From Neoarius graeffei (lineage: Eukaryota; Chordata; Actinopteri; Siluriformes; Ariidae), in assembly GCF_027579695.1 (NCBI RefSeq), contig NC_083582.1, positions 80,597,966 to 80,661,965 on the forward strand: DNA of 64,000 bases, in the 5' to 3' direction. Positions 32,463 through 42,449 of this stretch are shown here, in pieces (position 1 is the first letter of the stretch; every line of letters starts with the position of its first letter). The position numbers and the translations under genes are program-made. The notes beneath the pieces are model-generated. The model did no database searches and was not told the DNA's origin. It saw only the letters and a list, made by a program, of their open reading frames with translations.

Positions 32463-33568
32463 AAGCCCCTCAGTGAAACCTTCAGTGAGCCCCTCAGTGA
32501 GCCCCTCAGTGAAACCCTCAATGAGCCCCTCAATAAACCCCTCAGTGAAACCCAACACTGAGTCCCTCATTGCGCCCCTCAGTGAATCCTTCAGTGACCC
32601 CTCGGGAAAACCTCTCAGTGAACCCTTCAGTGAACCCCTCAGTGAGCCCCTCAGTGAAATCAAGCAAAGAACCTCTCAGTGAAATCACTCAGTGAGCACC
32701 TCAGTAAAACCCTCAGTGAACCCATCAGTGAGCCCCCCAGGGAGCCCCTCAGGGAACCCCTCAGCAAAACCCTTCAGTGAGCCCCTCAGGGAGGCCCTCA
32801 ATAAATTCCTCAGTGAAATCACTCAGTGAGCCCCTCAGTAAACCCCTCAGTGAACCCCTCAATGAGCCCCTCAGAAAACCCCTCAGTGAAGTCATTCAGT
32901 GAAACCCATAACTGAGCCCCTCAGTGAGGCCATCAATGAATTCCTCAGTGAGCCCCTCAGTAAAACCCTCAGTGAAAGTCTTCATTGAGCCCCTCAGTAA
33001 AATCACTCAGTGAACCACTCAATGAAATCACTCAGTGAGCTGCTCAGTAAACCCCTCAGTGAACGTCTCAGTGAACCTGTCAGTGAAAGCCCTCTGTGAG
33101 CACCTCGGTGTATTCCTCAGTGAGCCCTTCAGTGAGCCCCTAAGTGAGCCCCTCGGTGAAATCACATAATGAACCCCTCAGTGAGGTCCTCAGTGAAATC
33201 ACTCAGTGAAACCCTCAGTGAGGCCCTCAATGAATTTGTCAGAGAGGCCTTCAGTGAACCCCTCAGGGAAACCCCTCAGTGAGCACCTCAGTGAAATCAA
33301 TCAGTGAACCCCTCAGTGAAACCCCTCAGTGAGACCCATCAGTGAAACCCCTCAGTGAACCCGTCAGTTAAATCACTCAGTGAGCCCCTCAGTGAGCAAC
33401 TCAGTGAGCCCCTCAGTGAGGCTCTCATTGAATTCTTCAGTGAGCCCCTAAGTGAACCCTTCAGTGAAAACCCTCAGTGAGCCCCTCAGTGAAATCACTC
33501 AGTGAGCGCCTCAGTGAAATCACTCAATGAACCCCTCAGTGAGCCCCTCAGTGAACCCCTCATTGAGC
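32463..33568. repeat. 12 bp minisatellite, block B
   Basis: Continuation of the CCCCTCAGTGAR array between the LINE and the Gmr1-like element. Units are more degenerate here, with GGCCCTCAATGAATTCCTCA variants. The last 5 bp CCGAG (33569-33573) is the target duplicated by the retrotransposon. Confidence 0.95.
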
Positions 33569-33573
33569 CCGAG

Positions 33574-33666
33574 TGTGGCAGTGGGGGCGTGGCCAAGCAG
33601 CAGTCTGTGAATGGAGGGCAGGGTCGGGGAAGGTAAGTGGCTAAGTCATTCCAGCTGCTGTCAATA

Positions 33667-33729
<63 letters not shown>

Positions 33730-33831
33730 AGGGATGGAGCATAAAAGGAGAGAGAGAGCAGAGAAAAGGAGCTCTCTCCCCGACCACAACATGTGAGTGA
33801 GTGAGTGAGTGAGTGAGTGAGAGAGAGAGAG

Positions 33832-33885
<54 letters not shown>

Positions 33886-33970
33886 CTGAAAAGCAAAATA
33901 AAGTCATTTGGGTAATATCAACTCTCGCCTGCCGTGCTTCTGTGTTCCACCCACATCAGGGATTGCTACA
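33574..33970 (+). repeat. 5' LTR of the Gmr1-like element
   Basis: Starts TGTGGCAGTG and ends TTGCTACA. A TATA-like ATAAAAGG is at 33741 and a polyadenylation signal AATAAA at 33897. Three microsatellites, (GT)n 33668-33726, (GAGT)n 33793-33820 and (AAAG)n 33835-33885, make it longer than its partner. Outside these tracts it matches 39494-39852 closely. Confidence 0.92.
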
Positions 33971-33971
33971 G

Positions 33972-33989
33972 TGGTGCTGAAACCCAGGA
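33972..33989 (+). promoter_or_regulatory. Primer-binding site, tRNA-Phe type
   Basis: TGGTGCTGAAACCCAGGA follows the LTR directly. The nested element has the cleaner version TGGTGCCGAAACCCGGGA at 36578-36595. That version is the exact complement of the 3' end of vertebrate tRNA-Phe including CCA. This copy has two changes from it. Confidence 0.75.
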
Positions 33990-34009
33990 GCACAGAAAGG
34001 AACCACCCC

Positions 34010-34588
34010 ATGGAGTCCTCCCCATTCGAAGAGCTCATCCTTGCCCTCGCTACCGCCCAGCAGAACCAGCATCAAGTGCTGATCACCCTCCAGAAGGAGC
34101 AGCAGCAACGCTTCGAAGCCTTGATGCTGGCCCAGCAAGAAGATCGGCAGGTGTTCCGGCACCTGCTCGCGTCAGCAGGGCTGTTGGCCACCGTTGCCGC
34201 CACCCTCACAAAGATGGGACTGCAGGACAATCCAGAAGCATTCCTCACTCTCTTCGAGCAAGCAGCCGAGGCGTGGGGGTGGCCGCAGGAGCAGCGTGCG
34301 GCGCGCCTCCTCCCACTCCTGACTGGCGAGGCGCAGCTCGCAGTGCAGCAGCTCCCTGCTGACAGCCAACTGGTCTATACTGACCTAAGGAAAGCCATTC
34401 TGCAGCGGCTCAGCAGCTCCCCGGAGCAACACCGTCAGCGCTTCCGGACGCTGGCACTGGAAGAGGCCGGCCGTCCGTTTACATTCGGCCAGCAACTCCG
34501 GGACACCTGCCAGTGGTGGCTGAGGGCGGAAGACCGCGATACTGACAAGATCATCGATCTGGTGGCACTGGAGCAGTTTATATCTTGA
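34010..34588 (+). pseudogene. Gmr1-like gag with SCAN-like capsid domain
   Basis: Start chosen at the ATG of MESSPFEELILALATAQQ (34010), which the nested element shares. A Gln-rich N-terminal helix (residues ~10-55) is followed by capsid-type helices (GLQDNPEAFLTLFEQAAEAW). A SCAN-like region (residues ~145-192) contains FRTLALEEAGRPF, LRDTCQWWLR and LVALEQFI. SCAN domains of land vertebrates derive from Gmr1-type gag. A TGA at 34586 stops the frame, but coding similarity continues to about 34700 with further stops. Beyond 34700 lie (CT)n and Pro/Ser-rich sequence. Confidence 0.85.
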
Positions 34589-34853
34589 CTTCCGGAAGGA
34601 ATGGCGGAATGGGTCCAGTGTCACTGCCCGGCATCGCTGGAATGAGCCATTGAGCTGGCGGAGGACCATCTGGAGGCAGCTCCAATGGCAGGCAGATGAG
34701 GCATCTTCCCTCGCTTCTCTTCTCTCTCTCTCTCTCTCTCTCTCTCCTGTCTCTTGTCCCCCTCTCCACCCCTTTCCCCTGCCATGAAGGCAGCAGCTGG
34801 CTCCTCCCCAGCCAGCCTGTCACACCCGTGGTGTCCTCCCATCCCCCTCTTCT

Positions 34854-35648
34854 GTGTCTGTGTTGTCTCCTCCTCAGGTGAGTGACACCCATAACACCAG
34901 TGCAGAGGGAAAGCCTGGGCCGGTGTGCTGGTGCGGCGGGAAGTCAGAGCATCTCCAAAGTCAGAGCTCCACTAGGGAGGTGGGTGCTGTAATCCGGATC
35001 CCCAACACGCCAGAAACTGCCCCTGATCGGGCCGGAGCGTATCGCATACCGGTGAGTATTCAAGGGGATACATATCACGCTTTGGTGGATTCCAGTTGTA
35101 ATCAGACCTCAATCCACCAACGCCTGGTGCAAGGTGAGGCATTGGGGAGAGCACAAGCGGTGAAAGTGTTGTGTGTGCATGGGGATGTTCACCAATACCC
35201 TCTAGTGTCTGTCCATATTCTATTCCGGGGCCAAATGCATAGAATAAAGGCGGCACTTAGTCCCCGTCTTACCCACTCATTGATTTTGGGTACTGATTGG
35301 CCGGGTTTTAAAAAACTAATGGAATATTTAACACGTAGTGGGTCCTGCACTAGTAGGTCATGGGAAGATCCCGGTGTGGCATTGGCGAGAGAAGCTGTCA
35401 CAGAGCCATCTACGTCAACACCTCGTCAGGGTGAGGATCAGCCCACTCCTTCTCCCTCTCTCGAGGACTCCCTTGGGGATTTCCTGTTAGATCAGTCGCG
35501 AGACGAGACTCTGCAGCATGTGTTTGACCAAGTGAGAGTAATCGATGGTCAAACTCTTCAGCCAAGCGCGGCACCGACCTTCCCCTATTTTGCTATTATT
35601 AAAGATAGATTGTACCGAGTGACGCAGGACACTCTAAGGAACAAGTAA
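34854..35648 (+). pseudogene. Gmr1-like protease with altered active site
   Basis: A 264-residue frame. Residues ~65-150 form the retropepsin-like core: YRIPVSIQGDTYHALVDSSC carries the active-site Asp, then HSLILGTDWPGF. The usual D-S/T-G triad reads D-S-S here, which would impair catalysis. The C-terminal part is an acidic linker ending before the integrase zinc domain. The frame ends at 35648 and the next domain is in another frame. Confidence 0.82.
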
Positions 35649-35649
35649 C

Positions 35650-36253
35650 CCAGTTGTTAATCCCAAAGAGCCGTAGGGAACTCGTATTCCATGCAGCTCA
35701 CTTTAATCCCATGGCTGGACACTTGGGGCAAGACAAAACACTAGCCTGAATAATGGCCCGGTTCTATTGGCCAGGGATTCACGGGGATGTCCATCAGTGG
35801 TGTGTGGCATGCCGTGAATGCCAATTAGTAAATCCTGCGGCCACTCCAAAAGCGCCGTTGTGCCCTCTTCCTCTAATTGAGACCCCGTTTGAGCGAATTG
35901 GGATGGATTTCGTCAGGCCATTAGATTGGTCAGGACGGGGATACCGCTTTATTTTAGTTCTAGTGGACTATGCAATGCGATATCCGGAAGCAGTGCCTCT
36001 CTGCAATATCTCAGCACGCAGTATTGCAGAAGCGCTCTTCCGCTTTATCTCCCGGGTCAGGATTCTGAAAGAAATCCTGACAGACCAAGGCACTTTATGT
36101 CACGCACACTGCGCAGGCTGTATGGGTTACTGGGGATTAAGTTTACCTGCACCAGTGTCTATCACCCACAAACGGATGGCTTAGTAGAGCGATTTAACCA
36201 AACACTCAAAAACATAATCCGCAAATTCATAAGTGAAGATGCGCGTAATTGGG
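35650..36253 (+). pseudogene. Gmr1-like integrase, zinc domain and catalytic core
   Basis: From about 35680 an HHCC zinc domain reads FHAAHFNPMAGHLG, then VHQWCVACRECQ, with a TGA at 35748. The catalytic core has ERIGMDFVRPL (first Asp), LTDQG (second Asp, near 36085) and, after a frame change near 36100, TDGLVERFNQTL (Glu). It breaks off at 36253 where the second LTR element is inserted. The core would join cDNA ends to chromosomal DNA. Its position before RT is the key Gmr1 feature. Confidence 0.88.
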
Positions 36254-36576
36254 TGTGGCAGCGGGGGCATGGTCAAGCATCGGTCTGTGACCGGAGGGCA
36301 GAGTCAGGGAAGGTAAGTAGCAGAATCACTGCAACTGATGTTAATTAATGTGTTTGTGTGTCTTCCCCAGTGACCGCGCCCTATTTAAGGAGAGAGCGTG
36401 AGAGCAGAGGGAGCTCTCCCCCGATCCAGACAGCAGATGTGTGTGCGTGTGTCTGTTTATTATTATTATTATTATTATTGAGAGGCCACTGAAAAGTGTT
36501 CACAATAAAAGGGTTTACAAAACTTAGTTCTGTCCTGCCGTCTTCTGTGCTCCGCCCACTTCTACGAACTGCCACA
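36254..36576 (+). repeat. LTR of the nested element
   Basis: Begins TGTGGCAGCGG and ends AACTGCCACA, giving an 8 bp perfect inverted terminus. A TATA-like TATTTAAG is at 36382 and AATAAA at 36504. A (TTA)n tract lies at 36458-36479. Related to, but distinct from, the LTR of the host Gmr1-like element. Confidence 0.9.
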
Positions 36577-36577
36577 G

Positions 36578-36595
36578 TGGTGCCGAAACCCGGGA
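36578..36595 (+). promoter_or_regulatory. Primer-binding site, tRNA-Phe
   Basis: TGGTGCCGAAACCCGGGA, a perfect 18 bp complement to the 3' end of tRNA-Phe, one base after the LTR. It would seed minus-strand DNA synthesis. Confidence 0.82.
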
Positions 36596-36622
36596 CATGG
36601 AGCGCAGAAACAGAACAGCCCC

Positions 36623-37370
36623 ATGGAGTCCTCCCCTTTTGCTGACCTGGTCCACGTCCTCACCATGGCCCAGCAAAGCCAGCACCAGGTGCTAGTCGCC
36701 CTCTGGAAGGAGCAGGAGCAACGGTTCAAGGCCCTGGTGTTGGCTCAGCAGGAAGATCGACAGGCGTTCCGGCACCTCCTCACATCGGTGGGGTCCACCA
36801 ACTCCACCGCCGCGGGCCCTTCCCCCCTCACCGTAACAAAGATGGGCCCGCAGGACGACCCCGAGGCCTTCCTAATGCTCTTTGAACAGGTAGCAGAGAC
36901 CTCGGGATGGCCGGTGGAACAGCACGCGGCGCGCCTCCTCCCCCTGCTAACGGGAGAGGTGCAGCTGGCTGCGCTACAGCTCCCCGCCGACCCCCGGCTG
37001 GCCTACACGGACCTTTGCCAGGCCATCCTCCAGTGTGTGGGGCGCACCCCTGAGCAACACTGACAGCACTTCCGCACTTTGCACTTGGAGGAAGTCGGCT
37101 GGCCGTTCGTGTTTTGCCAGCAACTCCGGGACGCCTGCTGGCGGTGGTTGAGGGCTGACAACCGCGATGCCAAGGGAATCATCGACCAGGTGGTACTGGA
37201 GTAGTTCATTGTGCGCTTACCAGCAGGAACCGCAGAGTGGGTCCAGTACCACCGCCCGGCATCACTGGATCAGGCAATCGAGCTGGCAGAGGACCATTTG
37301 GCGGCTGTCCTGACAGCAGGACAGCAGACAACCTCTTCTACCCTCTCCTCTCTCTCTCTCTCTCCCTCCT
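36623..37370 (+). pseudogene. gag of the nested element, SCAN-like, with stops
   Basis: Starts MESSPFADLVHVLTMAQQSQ and parallels the host element's gag throughout. It includes GPQDDPEAFLMLFEQVAETS and a SCAN-like block after a TGA at 37061-37063. A TAG at about 37202 is a second stop, after which RLPAGTAEWVQYHRPASLDQ resumes. It runs into the CT tract where the inverted LTR begins. Two nonsense codons inactivate it. Confidence 0.87.
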
Positions 37371-37504
37371 TAAATAGGGCGCGGTCACTGGGGAAGACAC
37401 ACAAACACATTAATTAACATCAGGTGCAGTGATTCTGCCACTTACCTTCCCTGACTCCGCCCTCTGGTCACAGACCGATGCTTGACCATGCCCCCACTGC
37501 CACA
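37365..37504 (-). repeat. Inverted partial LTR (U3) of the nested element
   Basis: Reverse complement of 36254-36393, covering U3 up to the TATA-like box. About five differences in ~137 bp from the forward copy. Its outer end abuts the target duplication. Confidence 0.9.
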
Positions 37505-37509
37505 TTGGG

Positions 37510-37970
37510 ATAAGTGGCCCGAGCCCCTGTTGTTCGCAGTATGAGAGGTCCAGCAAACCTCCACAGGGTTTTCTCCCTTTGAATTATTATATGGGCGTAA
37601 GCTGCGTGGCATTCTGGGTGTGCTATGGGAAAATTGGGAAGAGGGACCTTCACTAAGTAAAAATGAAATTCAGTATGTTCTTGACCTGCGCGCAAAACTC
37701 CACACCCTCACGCACCTAACCCAGGAGAATTTGCGGCAGGCACAGGAATATCAAAGCCGGCTGTATGACAGGGTCACGTGCCTTAGAGAGTTCACTCAAG
37801 GAGACAAAGTGCTTGTATTATTGCCCATGTCGAGTTCTAAACTAGTCGCCAAGTGGCAAGGGCCCTTTGAGGTTACACGGCGAGTCGGGGACGTCGACTA
37901 TGAGGTGAAGCAAACGGATGGGGCGGGGCACTGCAAATCTACCACCTCAACCTTTTAAAATGCTGGAATG
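37510..37970 (+). pseudogene. Gmr1-like integrase, C-terminal part
   Basis: Continues the integrase interrupted at 36253. It opens with a KWPEPLLFAV block and TGFSPFELLYGRK in broken frames, then a frame from 37620 with a helical linker. The GPY/F module follows (VLVLLPMSSSKLVAKWQGPF). It ends near 37958. The module contributes to target DNA binding in Gypsy integrases. No chromodomain is visible. Confidence 0.85.
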
Positions 37971-39476
37971 AGGGGGTCAGCGTCAGTAGTCCCAGAGAAG
38001 GCAGAGCTGGAGCCAGAGGTAAAAAAGAGAACATCTCAGACCACTCTGGTCCCTTGTGGAGACCACCTCTCACCGGCCCAACTCACAGAGGTAGCCAAGT
38101 TGCAGAAGGAATTTTCTGATGTGTTCTCGCCCCTTCCTGGTCGTACCCACCTCATAGAACACCACATTGAAATTCACCCAGGGGTGGTAGTGCGTAGCCA
38201 CCCTTAACGATTGCCCAAACACAAAAAAAAGGTGGTTCGGGATGAACTCAAGGCCATGCTCGAAATGGGCATAATTGGGGAGTCCCACAGTGACTGGAGC
38301 AGCCCAGTGGTCCTGGTTCCCAAGACCGACAGGTCGGTCCGGTTCTGTGTGGACTATAGAAAGGCCAACGCGGTGTCTAAATTTGAGGCATACCCAATAC
38401 CTCGCATTGATGAGTTGCTTGATTGGTTAGGTGCTGCTCGCTTTTAATCGACACTGGATCTAACAAAGGGATATTGGCAGATCCCCTTGACTCCTCTATC
38501 CCGAGAAAAAATGGCCTTTTCCACACCGTTTTGATTACACCAATTTGTCATGCTCCCTTTTGGGTTATTTGGGGCGCCCGTTATGTTCCAGCGGCTTATG
38601 GACAGGGTCCTCTGCCCTCACGCTGCCTATGCGGCCGCCTATCTAGACAACATTATAATTTACAGTAATGATTGGCCACGGCACCTGGAACACCTGAGGG
38701 CCATTCTAAAGTCGCTGACGTGGGCGGGCCTCACAACTAACCCAAAAAAGTGTGCGATTGGGCAGGTGGAAGTACAGTATCTGGGGTTCCACTTGAGCCA
38801 TGGGCAGGTGCGTCCCCTAATTAACAAGACCGCAGTGATTGCGGCCTGCCCGAGGCCCAAGAACAAAAAGGAGGTGAGATGGTTCTTGGGGCTGGCTGGC
38901 TATTATCGTAGGTTTATACCTAATTATTCAGACGTCACCAGCCCGCTAACTGATCTCACTAAAAAGGGGGCTCCAGATCCGGTCCAGTGGATGGAGCAGT
39001 GCCAACAGGCCTTCTCTGAGGTAAAAGCTGCACTGTGTGGGGGGCCACTTTTACACTCCCCTGACTTCTCTCTCCTCTTTATTTTGCAGACTGATGCATC
39101 GGACAGAGGGCTGGGGGCCATTTTGTCCCAGGAGGTGAAGGGCGAGGAGCACCCTGTGCTGTACATCAGCCGGAAACTCTCGATGTGTGAAAGTAGGTAC
39201 AGCACAATCGAGAAGGAGTGTCTCGCCATCAAGTGGGTGGTCCTCACCCTTCGATACTACCTGCTGGGGCACCCTTTCACTCTCTGTTCGGACCATGCAC
39301 CCCTCCAATGGCTCTACCGCATGAAGGATGCCAATGCACGGATCACCCATTGGTATCTCACCCTCCAGCCATTTAAGTTCGAGGTGATCCACAGGCTGGT
39401 GGCACAGATGGTGGTGGTGGACTTCCTGTCCCATCGGGGTGAAGTCAGCTTCAGGCCGGACGGCTCCCCGGCCTGA
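37971..39476 (+). pseudogene. Gmr1-like reverse transcriptase and RNase H
   Basis: An acidic linker (37968-38207) ends in a TAA, then a frame from 38211 has VPKTDRSVRFCVDYRKANAV. A TAA at 38445 splits it from DLTKGYWQIPL (motif A Asp). Frame 38550-39476 gives MLPFGLFGAPVMFQRLMD (motif B) and AYLDNIIIYS. The usual YLDD active site reads YLDN, so the second catalytic Asp is lost. RNase H follows with LQTDASDRGLGA (Asp), ECLAIKW (Glu) and CSDHAPLQWL (Asp). The reading ends just before the 3' LTR. Confidence 0.92.
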
Positions 39477-39493
39477 GTCGGGCAGTGGGGGTA

Positions 39494-39852
39494 TATGGCA
39501 GCGGGGGTGTGGCCAAGCAGCAGTCTGTGAATGGAGGGCAGGGTCGGGGAAGGTAAGTGGTTAAGTCATTCCACCTGCTGTCAATAATGTGTGTGTGTGT
39601 GTGTGTGTGTGTTACAGGGATGGAGCATAAAAGGAGAGAGAGAGAGCAGAGTAAAGGAGCTCTCTCCCCGACCACAACACGTGTGAGTGAGTGAGTGAGT
39701 GAGTGAGTGAGTGAGTGAGTGAGTGAGTGAGTGAGTGAGTGAGTGAGTAAGAAAGAAAGAATGAAAGCTGAAAAGCTAAATAAAGTCATTTGGGTAATAT
39801 CAACTCTCGCCTGCCGTGCTTCTGTGCTCCACCCACATCAGGGTTTGCTACA
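39494..39852 (+). repeat. 3' LTR of the Gmr1-like element
   Basis: Begins TATGGCAGCG (5' partner TGTGGCAGTG) and ends TTGCTACA at 39852. (GT)n at 39590-39611 and (GAGT)n at 39681-39748 differ in length from the 5' LTR. The G-rich GGCAGTGGGGG just before it may be the polypurine tract. Confidence 0.92.
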
Positions 39853-39857
39853 CCGAG

Positions 39858-40050
39858 TTAAATCACTCAGTAAAAACGTCTCAGTCAGCCCCTCAGTGAA
39901 ATCCCTCAGTGAACCCCTCAGTGAGCCCTTCAGTAAACCCCACAGTGAGCCCTTCAGTGAAATCACACAATGAACCCCTCAGTGAGCCCCTCAGTAAACC
40001 CCACAGAGAACCCCTCAGTGAAATCACACAGTGAGCCCATCAGAGAAGGC
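39858..40050. repeat. 12 bp minisatellite, block C
   Basis: A short piece of the CCCCTCAGTGAR array between the Gmr1-like element and the second L2. Some units read CCCCACAGTGAG. Confidence 0.93.
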
Positions 40051-40379
40051 AAGGCAAGGCAAGTTTATTTATATAGCACATTTCATACACAGTGGCAGTT
40101 CAATGTGCTTTACAGAAGTAAAAGCAAAACAGTAAACAATAGAAAATAAAATTACATAAAATAAATGGGGAAGAAAAATAATAAAAATTAAACAACAGTA
40201 GAAATAAAATAATAAAATGAAGTAAAAGTTCAGTAAAAAAAACAGCAGAATAAAATAGAATAAAAGTTAAGTAAAGTTTAAAACATAAAACATGCAGAGA
40301 CTGTAAAAGTTAAGAAAGTTTAAAACATGTAAAGATGACAATATTAATCGGTTAGCAGAAAGCATCTGAGAACAGCTTG

Positions 40380-40916
40380 GTCTTTAATCTAGATTTGAAG
40401 CTGCCAACAGAAGGAGCATTTTTGATGTCCTCTGGGAGTTGGTTCCATAGCTGTACTGCATAGTAACTAAAAGCTGCTTCACCACACTTTTTTTTTAACA
40501 ACAGATTTTACCAGTAAATTTTGCTGCTGCGATCTGGTAGATCTGATTGGGTTAGGCCGCTGCAACATATCAGAGAGGTAATTGGGCCCTGTACCATTTA
40601 GAGATTTGTACACCAGCAGCAATACTTTAAAGTCAATTCTGTAGCTTACTGGAAGCCAGTGAAGGGACCTTAGAATTGGAGTAATGTGCTCTGTTCTTTT
40701 TGTTCATGTGAGAACACTAGCCGCTGCATTTTGAACCAGCTGAAGTCGTTTGATGGTCTTTTTTGGCAGGCCTGTGAAAAGGCCATTGCAGTAATCAACC
40801 CTACTAGAGATGAAGGCATGTATTAGTTTTTCCAGATCATTTTTTGACACAAGTCCTCTTAGTTTAGAAATGTTTTTTAGGTGATAAAATGCCGTTTTAG
40901 TGATTGCTTTCGTCAA
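40380..40916 (-). pseudogene. L2 ORF2 C-terminal region
   Basis: Frame 40916-40704 reads TKTAFYHLKNISKLRGLVSK, SRVDYCNGLFTGLP and [14 protein letters not shown], the conserved C-terminal segment of L2 proteins. Downstream (to about 40380) the coding match continues in broken frames with an ML..AV-type ending. It is separated from the RT frame by a frame change near 40917-41012. Confidence 0.82.
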
Positions 40917-41011
40917 AGTTTAGCTCGCTGTCAATGAAAACACCAAGATTTTTAACCATATCTTTTGTTTTAATCCCCTTTGTGTCAAGAATAGTGGTAA
41001 TCCTGAGTCTT

Positions 41012-42421
41012 TCATCTTTTTTCCCCAAATAGAATTACTTCTGTTTTATCTGTGTTCAGCTGAAGAAAATTTTGTGACATCCAGTTGTTGATTTGGTCGA
41101 TACACTGGTAGAGACATTCAAGGGGGGCATAATCATTAGGTGATAGAGCAAAATAAATTTGGGTGTCATCTGCATAGCAGTGATACAAAATTGAGTTGCT
41201 CTTGATAATTTGTCCAAGTGGGAGCATATAAAGGTTGAATAGTAATGGACCAAGAATCGACCCCTGGGGGACACCACAGGTCAAGGACATTGATGTTGAG
41301 GTACAATTTCCCATGGTAACAAAGAAGATTCTATCTTTTAAGTATGATTTTAACCAATTGATAACTTTACCAGTCAATCCAACCCAGTGTTCAAGTCGAT
41401 ATAGCAGTATGTTGTGATCAACAGTCTCAAAAGCTGCACTGAGGTCCAGTAACACCAGGACCGATGTTTTGCCTGCATCAGTATTAAGACGTATGTCATT
41501 TATAACTTTAATCAGCGCTGTTTCAGTGCTATGACTGGCATGAAATCCTGACTGAAAGTTATTAAAACGGCTGTTTGATATCAAGAAGGCAGTTAATTGA
41601 TTGAAGACAATTTTTTCAAGGATTTTCCCGATGAATGGTAGATTTGATATTGGCCTGTAGTTGTTTAATACTGAAGCATCCAGATTATTCTTTTTAAGTA
41701 GGGGCTTTACAACGGCTTTTTTCAGGGACACAGGAAAAATGCCAGTCTCTAAGGATGTATTTATGATCTGAAGCACATCTGTAATTATGAGGTGAAGAAC
41801 AGACTTAAAAAAGTTGATGGGCAAAATGTCCAATTCAGATGTTGAGGAACTGAGATTTTGTACAGTTTTTTCAAGAGTCTCGTAATCAATCAAACAAAAT
41901 TCTGACATTGTGTTGAAGTTATCTGTCTGTGTCACTGGTGATTGCAACTTTTCAATTATTTGCAACTGAGATATATTATGAGCAATATTCTGCCGTATTT
42001 TATCAATTTTACCTTTGAAGAAGGATGCAAACTCATTGCATTTATTAACTGAGAGAAGTTCAGGTGCTAATTGTGGTGGGGGATTAGTTAGCTTCTCTAC
42101 TGTTGAAAATAGCACACAGACATTGTTCATATTCCTGTTGATGATGTTGGAGAAGAAAGACTGTCTTGCTTTATGAATTTCATAATTATATTTACAAAGC
42201 ATCTCTTTATGGATTTGATAATGGATGTGAAGTTTAGATTTGCGCCATTTTCTTTCAGTCTTTCTACATTCTCTCTTTAGCAGTTTAACAGCTGGGTATT
42301 GCTTCCATGGTGCTTTCTGCTTGTCATTGACTCTTTTGATTTTTAATGGAGCAATATCATCCATAATTTGGGTCATATTTAAATTAAAAATTTCCAGTAA
42401 ATCATCTACAGAGTCTGACAT
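41012..42421 (-). pseudogene. L2 reverse transcriptase
   Basis: A 469-residue open frame. The basic linker (residues ~30-110, with KAPWKQYPAVKLLKRECRK) leads to [19 protein letters not shown] (~255), [15 protein letters not shown] (motif A, ~325), GVPQGSILGPLLF (~385) and [12 protein letters not shown] (~420, active site intact). Motif A normally reads AAFDTVDH; here Asp is Glu. It ends at 41012 shortly after KTEVILFGEKR, before the conserved C-terminal domain, so translation would yield a truncated enzyme. Confidence 0.9.
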
Positions 42422-42449
42422 TTTGGTTGAGTTCTGAGAGAGAGCTTGC

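Larger units (their letters stand above)
36254..37504 (+). mobile_element. Nested LTR element with inverted U3 at its right end
   Basis: Flanked by the 5 bp duplication TTGGG (36249-36253, 37505-37509). Left part is a full LTR (36254-36576), primer site and gag. The right 140 bp (about 37365-37504) is the reverse complement of the first 140 bp of the same LTR, ending CTGCCACA. Both outer ends are therefore U3 ends. The inner junction lies in a CT-rich run present on both sides. Integrase frame of the host element resumes at 37510. No protease, integrase or RT of its own remains. Confidence 0.88.
33574..39852 (+). mobile_element. Gmr1-like Gypsy LTR retrotransposon with both LTRs
   Basis: Complete outline: 5' LTR 33574-33970, primer site 33972, gag, protease, integrase, reverse transcriptase, RNase H, 3' LTR 39494-39852. 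The 5 bp duplication CCGAG flanks it (33569-33573, 39853-39857). Integrase comes before reverse transcriptase, the reverse of ordinary Gypsy order and the diagnostic of the Gmr1 group first described in cod. A second LTR element (36254-37504) interrupts integrase. There is no env-like frame. Multiple stops and altered active sites make it inactive. Confidence 0.92.

Noticed and set aside
33641..33907. Ser/Phe/Leu and Thr/His repeat frame in the LTR
   Set aside because: Antisense reading of LTR microsatellites.
34010..34588. Host SCAN-domain gene
   Set aside because: It lies after an LTR and primer site and before protease and integrase, so it is gag.
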